Source: Schistosoma haematobium
Taxonomy: Eukaryota > Platyhelminthes > Trematoda > Strigeidida > Schistosomatidae
Assembly: GCF_000699445.3 (NCBI RefSeq)
Contig: NC_067195.1
Location: 85,756,569 to 85,820,568 of the forward strand
Direction of reading: 5' to 3'
Length of the DNA: 64,000 nt
Numbering within the stretch: position 1 is the stretch's first letter; every line of letters begins with the position of its first letter. The notes beneath the pieces are model-generated. The model saw only the letters and a list, made by a program, of their open reading frames with translations, ran no database searches and had not been told where the DNA came from. A program made the translations under genes and the position numbers. Below, piece by piece: positions 35,175 through 48,967 of this stretch.

Positions 35175-35536
35175 TGTTAGGTATACAGAGGAATATACCA
35201 ATAATTATCGTGTTAAGTCGAATGGTGTCCTTGGACGTTAAATGTACACTCCCTATTGGTCGATATTTGTTTCACTTGTTAAATATTGTGTAAATGATGT
35301 TTTCTATTTCATGGTACGATGTGGTTTGTTTGTTTGGTATATAAGTAGAGTGTGTTTGAAATATAACGATTCATAACTCAGAGGCTGTGACTTGCGTTCT
35401 AGACTCAACTGGCTTGGCTAGACAGGGGAGCGGGGCCAATCAAAACCCTAGGCCGTTCACTACGTGTTTTTCCGTGTCATTGAACCGATCGATATAAACG
35501 CTGCTTATCAAAACCTGCAGTCCACCCGTTACAACA
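35175..35536 (+). mobile_element. Solo LTR nested in integrase, copy 2
   Basis: Same 362-bp insert at the same codon position with GAATC on both sides (35170-35174 and 35537-35541). Confidence 0.87.
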
Positions 35537-36630
35537 GAATCACAGCCACAACCAAATTGATTACTGAGCGTTTTGTGTGGCCAAAGATCAATTCAGATAT
35601 AGAACGATGGACACGAAGCTGCTTACAATGTCAACGTAGCAAAATTCAGAAGCACACGATCAATCCCTTTGGCAAGTATCCCCTGCCAGAAAAACGTTTT
35701 CAACATATCCATCTAGACATAGTTGGTCCACTGCCACCATCTAATTCATCCACACACATCCTCACTGCAGTGGACAGATTCACCAGATGGGCGATAGCAT
35801 GCCCTATTGCTGATACTTCCACAGAAACAGCAGCCAGCGTATTCCTTGACCGTTGGATAGCAAATTACGGAGTACCTCCCATCATCACTACCGACCGTGG
35901 CCCCCAGTTTCAGTCTATCTTACTTCAGGAATTCACAAGACTTCTGGGCGTGAACCACATCAAAACAACAGCCTATCACCCAGCAGCTAATGGTTTGGTC
36001 GAAAGGTTTCACCGCAAATTAAAAAGCTCGCTGATGGTACAAGATGATACAACAAAATGGAGTGACGCATTACCACTCGTACTTCTGGGAATACGTTCAA
36101 CCATAAAGGAGGATATAGGTTGTACAGCCGCCGGGCTAGTTTACGGTACAACTCTTACATTACCGGGTCAATTAGTAGATCCAAACACATCAGTACCAAC
36201 GGATCCAAGCCGTTTCGCTAGTCGACTGCTGCAAACCATGCAAAGAATCAAAGTCATACCGCCGCGAGAACATAATAATCGAATACAACTCGACAAAAAC
36301 CTAGAAACATGCAAATTCGTCTTTATTCGAGTTGATGGTGTTAAAAAGCCATTGAAACAACCTTATAAAGGACCATATCAAGTAATTAAAGGAACGAACA
36401 AACACTTCATAATCGACAAGTGTGGAAAGAAGGAAACTATCACTATCGATAGAATAAAGCCTGCTTTCTACGAAGCACAGCACGATAAAGAACATACTAC
36501 TTCACTGAACCAACCCTGTCCAACAACAGCCACTAGAGCAGACATGGAAGAAAAACCGAGTATCAAACCTACTTGTTTAACACGTTCAGGCAGAGCTGTA
36601 AAAACCCAAACGCTATGTACATTTCGCTGA
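35537..36630 (+). pseudogene. int: gypsy integrase, copy 2
   Basis: Protein identical to copy 1 over the open frame, catalytic D, D, E present. Ends at TGA 36628-36630. Confidence 0.87.
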
Positions 36631-37082
36631 ATAAAAAAATCGAAACAAACAATTATCGATGTATTATACTATTAAATTCACCCGATTTTCCAGACAAAAT
36701 CTATAATTTTTCTTCTCTTTTCACAGTGTACATAATTAATCACGTTTTTACATAATTATTCGTTTTGTCACACAATAATAAACGAGTAATTACGTATTCA
36801 TTGTACACAAAAATAAACAGTTCAATTTTTTTGTTGGTCATTAACAGTTTCGCACATTATTATCATTGTTAGCCAAACAAGACATTAAATGACAGTGTTT
36901 TCTTTTTTTGTGTTCGTTATACTATGCTACATCATTGCTATTCTCAAACGATAACACACTGCATCTTACTAACGTATATGTCATATCCAACTCCACAATT
37001 TTTGTTGGTTATAACTGTAAATATTATTTTTGTATATACATATATATATCATATTCTTACATTTTTTTGTTATTATAACCAG

Positions 37083-37649
37083 TGTTACCTCCAGACACTA
37101 TGGGGGGGGAGCTATGTGGAGATAGATCTGACAAGCTTATTTTGTAAATAGTTTTTAATATTATTTGTATTTATTTTGCCAATCTTTCACTGTATGTATA
37201 TTCATCATTAAATGATTGTACCTGTTGTTTTAGTAAATGACCTTGAACACTTTTTCTGTTGTGATACTAACATAGCGTGACATACTGTTGCTGGCTAACA
37301 AATACACTACTTCTCACACATTCCTCGTTCTATTTTCATTCGAGATTGAGTTAACTGAAATCTAAAACAAATATTATTTACATTCATAGACTGTGAGTGC
37401 GAATACACCATAACTCACTTTGGATTACACCACTGGAGATTTCATCGATACGTTTGGAATTACCAAGCATCTATAATTGTGGATTTATTGTAGCAGACTA
37501 AAGCCGAACACGCATCATTTTGGTGAACTTAAGTAAAGTCCCATTTTTATTGTATTTGTAACATTTAACTGGTATATATTAATATTACTATTTATCTTTA
37601 TTAACTTTGTTGATACTTTTTGCGTTTATATATCGTCTGGTCCACCACA
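37083..37649 (+). repeat. LTR 3, shared by copies 2 and 3
   Basis: Same limits as LTR 2. The G-run before TGACAAG is eight long here against five in LTR 2 and LTR 4. Confidence 0.75.
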
Positions 37650-37730
37650 ATTATTTGGTGAACATCGTGTTTATCCTAACTGTTATATTGTTTACCATTT
37701 CACACGATTTACTGGTTTATTTTTCTCGTA

Positions 37731-38630
37731 ATGTCCTCTCCCACTAAACTAATTGATATGGATTCGCCTCCGATAACAACTTTTCTCTCATTGTCGAACT
37801 CTACTGAAAATAATTTAAGTTCAGTTAATACTATCTCAGAATTCAGACTCCCAACTTATGGAGCTAATAACCCACGAGTCTGGTTTGCCAAAATTGAAGC
37901 TTTATTCATGGCTAGAGGCATAAGATCTCAGGCAACAAAGTATGCATATGTAGTCGGCGCACTTCTCATTGAGATTGTCGCTGAAGTCGGGGATTTAATC
38001 GACCACGTGCCAGAATCTGAACCATATGATAAGATAAAGGCAGCAGTAATTCAACGTACATCGGTCTCAGATAAGAAAAGACTGCAACAATTGCTAACGT
38101 CTTGTGACTTGGGAGATAAGAGACCCTCCCAACTTCTCCGCCACATGAAACAGCTTGCCGGTCCATACAAGCTAGACGAAACCCTCCTAAAGCAAATGTG
38201 GTTTCAAAGATTACCACACAGCGTTAGACAAATTCTCAGTGTTTCAGGGAAATCCGTCGCACTTGATGACTTAGCCGACATGGCGGATAAAATGATGGAA
38301 GTCTACCACGACAATCACTGTGTGAACTCATTGCAACCACCTGGACCAGCAGATATTAGCTGTTTAGCCTCCTTCCAAAGGCAGTTAACGCAATTAACGG
38401 GCCAGCTAGCGTCACTACAGACGACAATCGCAACCGTCCAAGCCAGACAATTGAGATCCTCTTCCAAACGAAGATCCTTTTCTAGACAACGGTCACGGTC
38501 ACCGAAGCAAACATCCGAAGTTTGTTGGTATCACTAAAAATACGGCACCAAAGCACGGCGTTGCACACGACCGTGCACATTTTCTGCGGCTGACACAGAG
38601 AATCAGGGAAACGTCCCGGCCAGACAGTGA
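37731..38630 (+). pseudogene. gag: gypsy gag, copy 3
   Basis: 268 codons open to the shared zinc-knuckle TAA (38535-38537); no private break seen. Confidence 0.85.
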
Positions 38631-40680
38631 TGGCGGAGCCTGTTTCTGGCCACTATCCGAGCCGTCTATTTCACGTCGGGGATCAAATTTCGGGCTCGGA
38701 TTTTCTGGTCGATACAGGAACCGAAATCAGCATTATCCCATTACACCTCTCTCAACGACGGCACTCTCAGAGTACTAAATTGTCTCTAGTCGCAGCCAAT
38801 AACACAGTCATTAAAACTTACGGCGAACAATCACTTATCTTAGATCTCGATCTTCGCAGGCGTTTCACATGGGTTTTCATCGTAGCTGAAATCAAACAAC
38901 CCATTCTCGGGGCCGACTTTCTCGGTGCTTACAACCTACTTGTAGATATGGGGAAAAAGAAACTAATTGACAAGAACACAAGCTTACAGGTCAGCGGCAC
39001 AACTATCTCCAATTACGATATTCATGGAGTCCGAATAATAAGACCTGAAAATAAAATTTTCACCGATATCCTGTCGAAATATGAAAGTATAACCAGAGCT
39101 GATTACCAAAGCGAACGCTCCACACATCATGTTCAACACAGTATCACTACTACAGGACCACCCATTCGCGCCAGGGCGAGAAGATTCCCTCCAAACAAGT
39201 TGCAGTTCGCTAAGAGAGAATTCGAACACATTATGCAACTTGGGATTATTAGACAATCCAATAGTCTTTGGGTCTCGCCGCTCCATATGGTTCCCAAGAA
39301 AGACCAAGACTGGCGCCCATGTGGAGATTATCGCCGTTTAAATAACCAGACTATCCCAGACAGGTATCCGATCCCTCATCTGCACGATTTTTCTTTAAAT
39401 CTACATGGAAAACAGATCTTTTCGAAGTTAGATCTAGTCCGAGCATATCATCAAATACCGATGGCACCTGAGGATATCGAAAAAACAGCCGTAATCACAC
39501 CTTTTGGCTTGTTTGAATTCTTGAGGATGCCTTTCGGACTAAAAACGCTGCTCAAACCTTCCAGAGATTTATGGACGAAGTAACTAGAGGTTTGGATTTT
39601 GTATTTGTCTATGTCGACGATGTTTTAATCGCTAGTTCTTCCACTGAAGAACATGTTCAGCACTTACACACGCTTTTCGAACGTTTCAAAAGTTATGGTG
39701 TTGTAATCAACCCTTCGAAGTGTATATTTGGCGCCTCAACTCTGGAATTCCTGGGACACCACATTGATTCCTAAGGAATTAAACCGCTTGAAGAAAAGTC
39801 AAAGCCATCACCAGCTACCCAGAACCAACCTCAGTAAAATCCCTACGTCGTTTTCTTGGAACATGCAATTTTTATCGACGATTTCTACCAAATTGCGCCG
39901 ATGTACTACAGCCGTTGACAGATTTACTGAAAAACGATAAATCAGGTACCAAGAAAGAAAAGAACCAAATATCTAAGTTACCTTCTGATGCCAAAGTAGC
40001 ATTTGAAAAAGCTAAATTCATGATTGCCAATGCTGCCATGCTCCAACACCTAAATATCGATCCCACAACACTGTTGATCCTGTGCACAGATGCTTCACAA
40101 AAGCCGTCGGGGCAGTATTGCAACAGCGGGTAAACAACACGATTACCCCCATTGCCTTTTTCTCCAAGAGATCGCCAGCACAAGAACGTTATAGTACTTT
40201 TGGACGGGAGTTACTCGCTATCTACTTAGCCGTTAAACACTTTAACTTCTTACTACAAGGACGAACTTTCACCATCATGACTGATCACAAACCTTTATGT
40301 TACTCATTCAACACTTCGTACGACCGACATTCACCTCGCGAAGCACGACAATTGGATTACATCTCCCAGTTTACGACAGATATTCAATTTGTCAAAGGAC
40401 ACACTAACGTCGTAGCACACGCATTATCATGAAAGGACGTAAACACTCTGGTACGTAAGCAAGACATCAATCTGGAAACAATCGCAAAATTGCAAGTAGA
40501 CGACGCAGATATAAAAGCTGCAAAGACAAGTCTAACTTGAACCTTAAACAAGTACCCATCCCTTTCTCAAATACATCTATCATTTGCGACGTTTCAACGG
40601 GTAACAACCGCCCTTTCGTCCCCCGAGCCTGTCGTCGACAAGTATTTCGTCAACTGCATGACCTTTCGCACCCAGGAATC
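38627..40680 (+). pseudogene. pol: gypsy pol (protease-RT-RNase H), copy 3
   Basis: Protease and N-terminal RT open for 318 codons (38627-39583). YVDD follows in 39571-39774. It shares with copies 4 and 5, against 1 and 2, a C for T near 39282 and an A-run one base shorter near 39795. All common breaks are present. Confidence 0.87.
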
Positions 40681-41041
40681 TGTTAGGTATACAGAGGAAT
40701 ATACCAATAATTATCGTGTTAAGTCGAATGGTGTCCTTGGACGTTAAATGTACACTCCCTATTGGTCGATATTTGTTTCACTTGTTAAATATTGTGTAAA
40801 TGATGTTTTCTATTTCATGGTACGATGTGGTTTGTTTGTTTGGTATATAAGTAGAGTGTGTTTGAAATATAACGATTCATAACTCAGAGGCTGTGACTTG
40901 CGTTCTAGACTCAACTGGCTTGGCTAGACAGGGGAGCGGGGCCAATCAAAACCCTAGGCCGTTCACTACGTGTTTTCCGTGTCATTGAACCGATCGATAT
41001 AAACGCTGCTTATCAAAACCTGCAGTCCACCCGTTACAACA
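40681..41041 (+). mobile_element. Solo LTR nested in integrase, copy 3
   Basis: 361 bp, one T shorter in a T-run near its end than copies 1 and 2. GAATC flanks at 40676-40680 and 41042-41046. Confidence 0.87.
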
Positions 41042-42135
41042 GAATCACAGCCACAACCAAATTGATTACTGAGCGTTTTGTGTGGCCAAAGATCAATTCA
41101 GATATAGAACGATGGACACGAAGCTGCTTACAATGTCAACGTAGCAAAATTCAGAAGCACACGATCAATCCCTTTGGCAAGTATCCCCTGCCAGAAAAAC
41201 GTTTTCAACATATCCATCTAGACATAGTTGGTCCACTGCCACCATCTAATTCATCCACACACATCCTCACTGCAGTGGACAGATTCACCAGATGGGCGAT
41301 AGCATGCCCTATTGCTGATACTTCCACAGAAACAGCAGCCAGCGTATTCCTTGACCGTTGGATAGCAAATTACGGAGTACCTCCCATCATCACTACCGAC
41401 CGTGGCCCCCAGTTTCAGTCTATCTTACTTCAGGAATTCACAAGACTTCTGGGCGTGAACCACATCAAAACAACAGCCTATCACCCAGCAGCTAATGGTT
41501 TGGTCGAAAGGTTTCACCGCAAATTAAAAAGCTCGCTGATGGTACAAGATGATACAACAAAATGGAGTGACGCATTACCACTCGTACTTCTGGGAATACG
41601 TTCAACCATAAAGGAGGATATAGGTTGTACAGCCGCCGGGCTAGTTTACGGTACAACTCTTACATTACCGGGTCAATTAGTAGATCCAAACACATCAGTA
41701 CCAACGGATCCAAGCCGTTTCGCTAGTCGACTGCTGCAAACCATGCAAAGAATCAAAGTCATACCGCCGCGAGAACATAATAATCGAATACAACTCGACA
41801 AAAACCTAGAAACATGCAAATTCGTCTTTATTCGAGTTGATGGTGTTAAAAAGCCATTGAAACAACCTTATAAAGGACCATATCAAGTAATTAAAGGAAC
41901 GAACAAACACTTCATAATCGACAAGTGTGGAAAGAAGGAAACTATCACTATCGATAGAATAAAGCCTGCTTTCTACGAAGCACAGCACGATAAAGAACAT
42001 ACTACTTCACTGAACCAACCCTGTCCAACAACAGCCACTAGAGCAGACATGGAAGAAAAACCGAGTATCAAACCTACTTGTTTAACACGTTCAGGCAGAG
42101 CTGTAAAAACCCAAACGCTATGTACATTTCGCTGA
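41042..42135 (+). pseudogene. int: gypsy integrase, copy 3
   Basis: Same integrase protein; the shorter T-run upstream moves the open frame so that it starts at 41062. Catalytic triad intact; TGA at 42133-42135. Confidence 0.87.
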
Positions 42136-42585
42136 ATAAAAAATCGAAACAAACAATTATCGATGTATTATACTATTAAATTCACCCGATTTTCCAGACA
42201 AAATCTATAATTTTTCTTCTCTTTTCACAGTGTACATAATTAATCACGTTTTTACATAATTATTCGTTTTGTCACACAATAATAAACGAGTAATTACGTA
42301 TTCATTGTACACAAAAATAAACAGTTCAATTTTTTTGTTGGTCATTAACAGTTTCGCACATTATTATCATTGTTAGCCAAACAAGACATTAAATGACAGT
42401 GTTTTCTTTTTTGTGTTCGTTATACTATGCTACATCATTGCTATTCTCAAACGATAACACACTGCATCTTACTAACGTATATGTCATATCCAACTCCACA
42501 ATTTTTGTTGGTTATAACTGTAAATATTATTTTTGTATATACATATATATATCATATTCTTACATTTTTTTGTTATTATAACCAG

Positions 42586-43149
42586 TGTTACCTCCAGACA
42601 CTATGGGGGAGCTATGTGGAGATAGATCTGACAAGCTTATTTTGTAAATAGTTTTTAATATTATTTGTATTTATTTTGCCAATCTTTCACTGTATGTATA
42701 TTCATCATTAAATGATTGTACCTGTTGTTTTAGTAAATGACCTTGAACACTTTTTCTGTTGTGATACTAACATAGCGTGACATACTGTTGCTGGCTAACA
42801 AATACACTACTTCTCACACATTCCTCGTTCTATTTTCATTCGAGATTGAGTTAACTGAAATCTAAAACAAATATTATTTACATTCATAGACTGTGAGTGC
42901 GAATACACCATAACTCACTTTGGATTACACCACTGGAGATTTCATCGATACGTTTGGAATTACCAAGCATCTATAATTGTGGATTTATTGTAGCAGACTA
43001 AAGCCGAACACGCATCATTTTGGTGAACTTAAGTAAAGTCCCATTTTTATTGTATTTGTAACATTTAACTGGTATATATTAATATTACTATTTATCTTTA
43101 TTAACTTTGTTGATACTTTTTGCGTTTATATATCGTCTGGTCCACCACA
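42586..43149 (+). repeat. LTR 4, shared by copies 3 and 4
   Basis: Last complete plus-strand LTR; TGACAAG at 42629, CACA end at 43149. Confidence 0.75.
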
Positions 43150-43230
43150 ATTATTTGGTGAACATCGTGTTTATCCTAACTGTTATATTGTTTACCATTT
43201 CACACGATTTACTGGTTTATTTTTCTCGTA

Positions 43231-44129
43231 ATGTCCTCTCCCACTAAACTAATTGATATGGATTCGCCTCCGATAACAACTTTTCTCTCATTGTCGAACT
43301 CTACTGAAAATAATTTAAGTTCAGTTAATACTATCTCAGAATTCAGACTCCCAACTTATGGAGCTAATAACCCACGAGTCTGGTTTGCCAAAATTGAAGC
43401 TTTATTCATGGCTAGAGGCATAAGATCTCAGGCAACAAAGTATGCATATGTAGTCGGCGCACTTCTCATTGAGATTGTCGCTGAAGTCGGGGATTTAATC
43501 GACCACGTGCCAGAATCTGAACCATATGATAAGATAAAGGCAGCAGTAATTCAACGTACATCGGTCTCAGATAAGAAAAGACTGCAACAATTGCTAACGT
43601 CTTGTGACTTGGGAGATAAGAGACCCTCCCAACTTCTCCGCCACATGAAACAGCTTGCCGGTCCATACAAGCTAGACGAAACCCTCCTAAAGCAAATGTG
43701 GTTTCAAAGATTACCACACAGCGTTAGACAAATTCTCAGTGTTTCAGGAAATCCGTCGCACTTGATGACTTAGCCGACATGGCGGATAAAATGATGGAAG
43801 TCTACCACGACAATCACTGTGTGAACTCATTGCAACCACCTGGACCAGCAGATATTAGCTGTTTAGCCTCCTTCCAAAGGCAGTTAACGCAATTAACGGG
43901 CCAGCTAGCGTCACTACAGACGACAATCGCAACCGTCCAAGCCAGACAATTGAGATCCTCTTCCAAACGAAGATCCTTTTCTAGACAACGGTCACGGTCA
44001 CCGAAGCAAACATCCGAAGTTTGTTGGTATCACTAAAAATACGGCACCAAAGCACGGCGTTGCACACGACCGTGCACATTTTCTGCGGCTGACACAGAGA
44101 ATCAGGGAAACGTCCCGGCCAGACAGTGA
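43231..44129 (+). pseudogene. gag: gypsy gag, copy 4
   Basis: A private one-base loss in a G-run near 43748 ends the first frame after 180 codons; the remainder resumes at 43779. The zinc-knuckle TAA is also present. Confidence 0.85.
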
Positions 44130-46178
44130 TGGCGGAGCCTGTTTCTGGCCACTATCCGAGCCGTCTATTTCACGTCGGGGATCAAATTTCGGGCTCGGAT
44201 TTTCTGGTCGATACAGGAACCGAAATCAGCATTATCCCATTACACCTCTCTCAACGACGGCACTCTCAGAGTACTAAATTGTCTCTAGTCGCAGCCAATA
44301 ACACAGTCATTAAAACTTACGGCGAACAATCACTTATCTTAGATCTCGATCTTCGCAGGCGTTTCACATGGGTTTTCATCGTAGCTGAAATCAAACAACC
44401 CATTCTCGGGGCCGACTTTCTCGGTGCTTACAACCTACTTGTAGATATGGGGAAAAAGAAACTAATTGACAAGAACACAAGCTTACAGGTCAGCGGCACA
44501 ACTATCTCCAATTACGATATTCATGGAGTCCGAATAATAAGACCTGAAAATAAAATTTTCACCGATATCCTGTCGAAATATGAAAGTATAACCAGAGCTG
44601 ATTACCAAAGCGAACGCTCCACACATCATGTTCAACACAGTATCACTACTACAGGACCACCCATTCGCGCCAGGGCGAGAAGATTCCCTCCAAACAAGTT
44701 GCAGTTCGCTAGAGAGAATTCGAACACATTATGCAACTTGGGATTATTAGACAATCCAATAGTCTTTGGGTCTCGCCGCTCCATATGGTTCCCAAGAAAG
44801 ACCAAGACTGGCGCCCATGTGGAGATTATCGCCGTTTAAATAACCAGACTATCCCAGACAGGTATCCGATCCCTCATCTGCACGATTTTTCTTTAAATCT
44901 ACATGGAAAACAGATCTTTTCGAAGTTAGATCTAGTCCGAGCATATCATCAAATACCGATGGCACCTGAGGATATCGAAAAACAGCCGTAATCACACCTT
45001 TTGGCTTGTTTGAATTCTTGAGGATGCCTTTCGGACTAAAAACGCTGCTCAAACCTTCCAGAGATTTATGGACGAAGTAACTAGAGGTTTGGATTTTGTA
45101 TTTGTCTATGTCGACGATGTTTTAATCGCTAGTTCTTCCACTGAAGAACATGTTCAGCACTTACACACGCTTTTCGAACGTTTCAAAAGTTATGGTGTTG
45201 TAATCAACCCTTCGAAGTGTATATTTGGCGCCTCAACTCTGGAATTCCTGGGACACCACATTGATTCCTAAGGAATTAAACCGCTTGAAGAAAAGTCAAA
45301 GCCATCACCAGCTACCCAGAACCAACCTCAGTAAAATCCCTACGTCGTTTTCTTGGAACATGCAATTTTTATCGACGATTTCTACCAAATTGCGCCGATG
45401 TACTACAGCCGTTGACAGATTTACTGAAAAACGATAAATCAGGTACCAAGAAAGAAAAGAACCAAATATCTAAGTTACCTTCTGATGCCAAAGTAGCATT
45501 TGAAAAAGCTAAATTCATGATTGCCAATGCTGCCATGCTCCAACACCTAAATATCGATCCCACAACACTGTTGATCCTGTGCACAGATGCTTCACAAAAG
45601 CCGTCGGGGCAGTATTGCAACAGCGGGTAAACAACACGATTACCCCCATTGCCTTTTTCTCCAAGAGATCGCCAGCACAAGAACGTTATAGTACTTTTGG
45701 ACGGGAGTTACTCGCTATCTACTTAGCCGTTAAACACTTTAACTTCTTACTACAAGGACGAACTTTCACCATCATGACTGATCACAAGCCTTTATGTTAC
45801 TCATTCAACACTTCGTACGACCGACATTCACCTCGCGAAGCACGACAATTGGATTACATCTCCCAGTTTACGACAGATATTCAATTTGTCAAAGGACACA
45901 CTAACGTCGTAGCACACGCATTATCATGAAAGGACGTAAACACTCTGGTACGTAAGCAAGACATCAATCTGGAAACAATCGCAAAATTGCAAGTAGACGA
46001 CGCAGATATAAAAAGCTGCAAAGACAAGTCTAACTTGAACCTTAAACAAGTACCCATCCCTTTCTCAAATACATCTATCATTTGCGACGTTTCAACGGGT
46101 AACAACCGCCCTTTCGTCCCCCGAGCCTGTCGTCGACAAGTATTTCGTCAACTGCATGACCTTTCGCACCCAGGAATC
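44126..46178 (+). pseudogene. pol: gypsy pol (protease-RT-RNase H), copy 4
   Basis: A private one-base loss near 44710 shifts the frame before RT. RT motifs continue at 44731-44991 and YVDD at 45068-45271. RNase H pieces at 45579-45929. This copy carries the most private indels. Confidence 0.86.
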
Positions 46179-46401
46179 TGTTAGGTATACAGAGGAATAT
46201 ACCAATAATTATCGTGTTAAGTCGAATGGTGTCCTTGGACGTTAAATGTACACTCCCTATTGGTCGATATTTGTTTCACTTGTTAAATATTGTGTAAATG
46301 ATGTTTTCTATTTCATGGTACGATGTGGTTTGTTTGTTTGGTATATAAGTAGAGTGTGTTTGAAATATAACGATTCATAACTCAGAGGCTGTGACTTGCG
46401 T
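46179..46401 (+). mobile_element. Truncated solo LTR, end of copy 4
   Basis: First 223 bases of the nested solo LTR. Copy 4 breaks off inside it at GACTTGCGTT, so it has no integrase and no 3' LTR. Confidence 0.87.
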
Positions 46402-46517
46402 TTATATATCGTCTGGTCCAACACATCAGTACCAATTTCATTTTTCTCAGAGGCTGGGTCCTATAAATACGAAGTAAAGTGGGCTTGGAAGAGAGTTGCT
46501 AGCAGTTTATTTGACAG
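46402..46517. other. Scrambled junction between direct and inverted copies
   Basis: Patchwork. The sequence jumps at GCGTT from the solo LTR into the gypsy LTR end (tatatatcgtctggtcca), then at CCA into the integrase segment acacatcagtaccaa (also at 30691-30705), then into about 80 bases with ctcagaggctgg and a TATAAATA of unclear origin, and then into the inverted 3' LTR at 46518. The short overlaps look like template switching. Confidence 0.75.
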
Positions 46518-47060
46518 TAAACGCGAAAAGTATCAACAAAGTTAATAAAGATAAATAGTAATATTAATATATACCAGTTAAATGTTACAAATACAATAAA
46601 AATGGGACTTTACTTAAGTTCACCAAAATGATGCGTGTTCGGCTTTAGTCTGCTACAATAAATCCACAATTATAGATGCTTGGTAATTCCAAACGTATCG
46701 ATGAAATCTCCAGTGGTGTAATCCAAAGTGAGTTATGGTGTATTCGCACTCACAGTCTATGAATGTAAATAATATTTGTTTTAGATTTCAGTTAACTCAA
46801 TCTCGAATGAAAATAGAACGAGGAATGTGTGAGAAGTAGTGTATTTGTTAGCCAGCAACAGTATGTCACGCTATGTTAGTATCACAACAGAAAAAGTGTT
46901 CAAGGTCATTTACTAAAACAACAGGTACAATCATTTAATGATGAATATACATACAGTGAAAGATTGGCAAAATAAATACAAATAATATTAAAAACTATTT
47001 ACAAAATAAGCTTGTCAGATCTATCTCCACATAGCTCCCCCATAGTGTCTGGAGGTAACA
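46518..47060 (-). repeat. 3' LTR of inverted copy 5
   Basis: Minus-strand LTR from TGTTACC (47060), or TGACAAG (47017), to TGCGTTTA-like at 46518. It lacks the last 25 or so bases (TATATCGTCTGGTCCACCACA) found in the other LTRs. Confidence 0.72.
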
Positions 47061-47512
47061 CTGGTTATAATAACAAAAAAATGTAAGAATATGATATATA
47101 TATGTATATACAAAAATAATATTTACAGTTATAACCAACAAAAATTGTGGAGTTGGATATGACATATACGTTAGTAAGATGCAGTGTGTTATCGTTTGAG
47201 AATAGCAATGATGTAGCATAGTATAACGAACACAAAAAAAGAAAACACTGTCATTTAATGTCTTGTTTGGCTAACAATGATAATAATGTGCGAAACTGTT
47301 AATGACCAACAAAAAAATTGAACTGTTTATTTTTGTGTACAATGAATACGTAATTACTCGTTTATTATTGTGTGACAAAACGAATAATTATGTAAAAACG
47401 TGATTAATTATGTACACTGTGAAAAGAGAAGAAAAATTATAGATTTTGTCTGGAAAATCGGGTGAATTTAATAGTATAATACATCGATAATTGTTTGTTT
47501 CGATTTTTTTAT

Positions 47513-48606
47513 TCAGCGAAATGTACATAGCGTTTGGGTTTTTACAGCTCTGCCTGAACGTGTTAAACAAGTAGGTTTGATACTCGGTTTTTCTTCCATG
47601 TCTGCTCTAGTGGCTGTTGTTGGACAGGGTTGGTTCAGTGAAGTAGTATGTTCTTTATCGTGCTGTGCTTCGTAGAAAGCAGGCTTTATTCTATCGATAG
47701 TGATAGTTTCCTTCTTTCCACACTTGTCGATTATGAAGTGTTTGTTCGTTCCTTTAATTACTTGATATGGTCCTTTATAAGGTTGTTTCAATGGCTTTTT
47801 AACACCATCAACTCGAATAAAGACGAATTTGCATGTTTCTAGGTTTTTGTCGAGTTGTGTTCGATTATTATGTTCTCGCGGCGGTATGACTTTGATTCTT
47901 TGCATGGTTTGCAGCAGTCGACTAGCGAAACGGCTTGGATCCGTTGGTACTGATGTGTTTGGATCTACTAATTGACCCGGTAATGTAAGAGTTGTACCGT
48001 AAACTAGCCCGGCGGCTGTACAACCTATATCCTCCTTTATGGTTGAACGTATTCCCAGAAGTACGAGTGGTAATGCGTCACTCCATTTTGTTGTATCATC
48101 TTGTACCATCAGCGAGCTTTTTAATTTGCGGTGAAACCTTTCGACCAAACCATTAGCTGCTGGGTGATAGGCTGTTGTTTTGATGTGGTTCACGCCCAGA
48201 AGTCTTGTGAATTCCTGAAGTAAGATAGACTGAAACTGGGGGCCACGGTCGGTAGTGATGATGGGAGGTACTCCGTAATTTGCTATCCAACGGTCAAGGA
48301 ATACGCTGGCTGCTGTTTCTGTGGAAGTATCAGCAATAGGGCATGCTATCGCCCATCTGGTGAATCTGTCCACTGCAGTGAGGATGTGTGTGGATGAATT
48401 AGATGGTGGCAGTGGACCAACTATGTCTAGATGGATATGTTGAAAACGTTTTTCTGGCAGGGGATACTTGCCAAAGGGATTGATCGTGTGCTTCTGAATT
48501 TTGCTACGTTGACATTGTAAGCAGCTTCGTGTCCATCGTTCTATATCTGAATTGATCTTTGGCCACACAAAACGCTCAGTAATCAATTTGGTTGTGGCTG
48601 TGATTC
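47513..48606 (-). pseudogene. int: gypsy integrase, inverted copy 5
   Basis: Same catalytic triad. One amino-acid difference from the other copies is visible (NNRTQ for NNRIQ). The ORF start at 48679 lies in the solo LTR. Confidence 0.87.
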
Positions 48607-48967
48607 TGTTGTAACGGGTGGACTGCAGGTTTTGATAAGCAGCGTTTATATCGATCGGTTCAATGACACGGAAAAACACGTAGTGAACGGCCTAGGGTTC
48701 TGATTGGCCCCGCTCTCTGTCTAGCCAAGCCAGTTGAGTCTAGAACGCAAGTCACAGCCTCTGAGTTATGAATCGTTATATTTCAAACACACTCTACTTA
48801 TATACCAAACAAACAAACCACATCGTACCATGAAATAGAAAACATCATTTACACAATATTTAACAAGTGAAACAAATATCGACCAATAGGGAGTGTACAT
48901 TTAACGTCCAAGGACACCATTCGACTTAACACGATAATTATTGGTATATTCCTCTGTATACCTAACA
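48607..48967 (-). mobile_element. Solo LTR nested in integrase, copy 5
   Basis: 361 bp in inverted orientation, flanked by the complement of GAATC (GATTC at 48602-48606 and 48968-48972). It has a few private substitutions (near 48700-48720). Confidence 0.87.
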
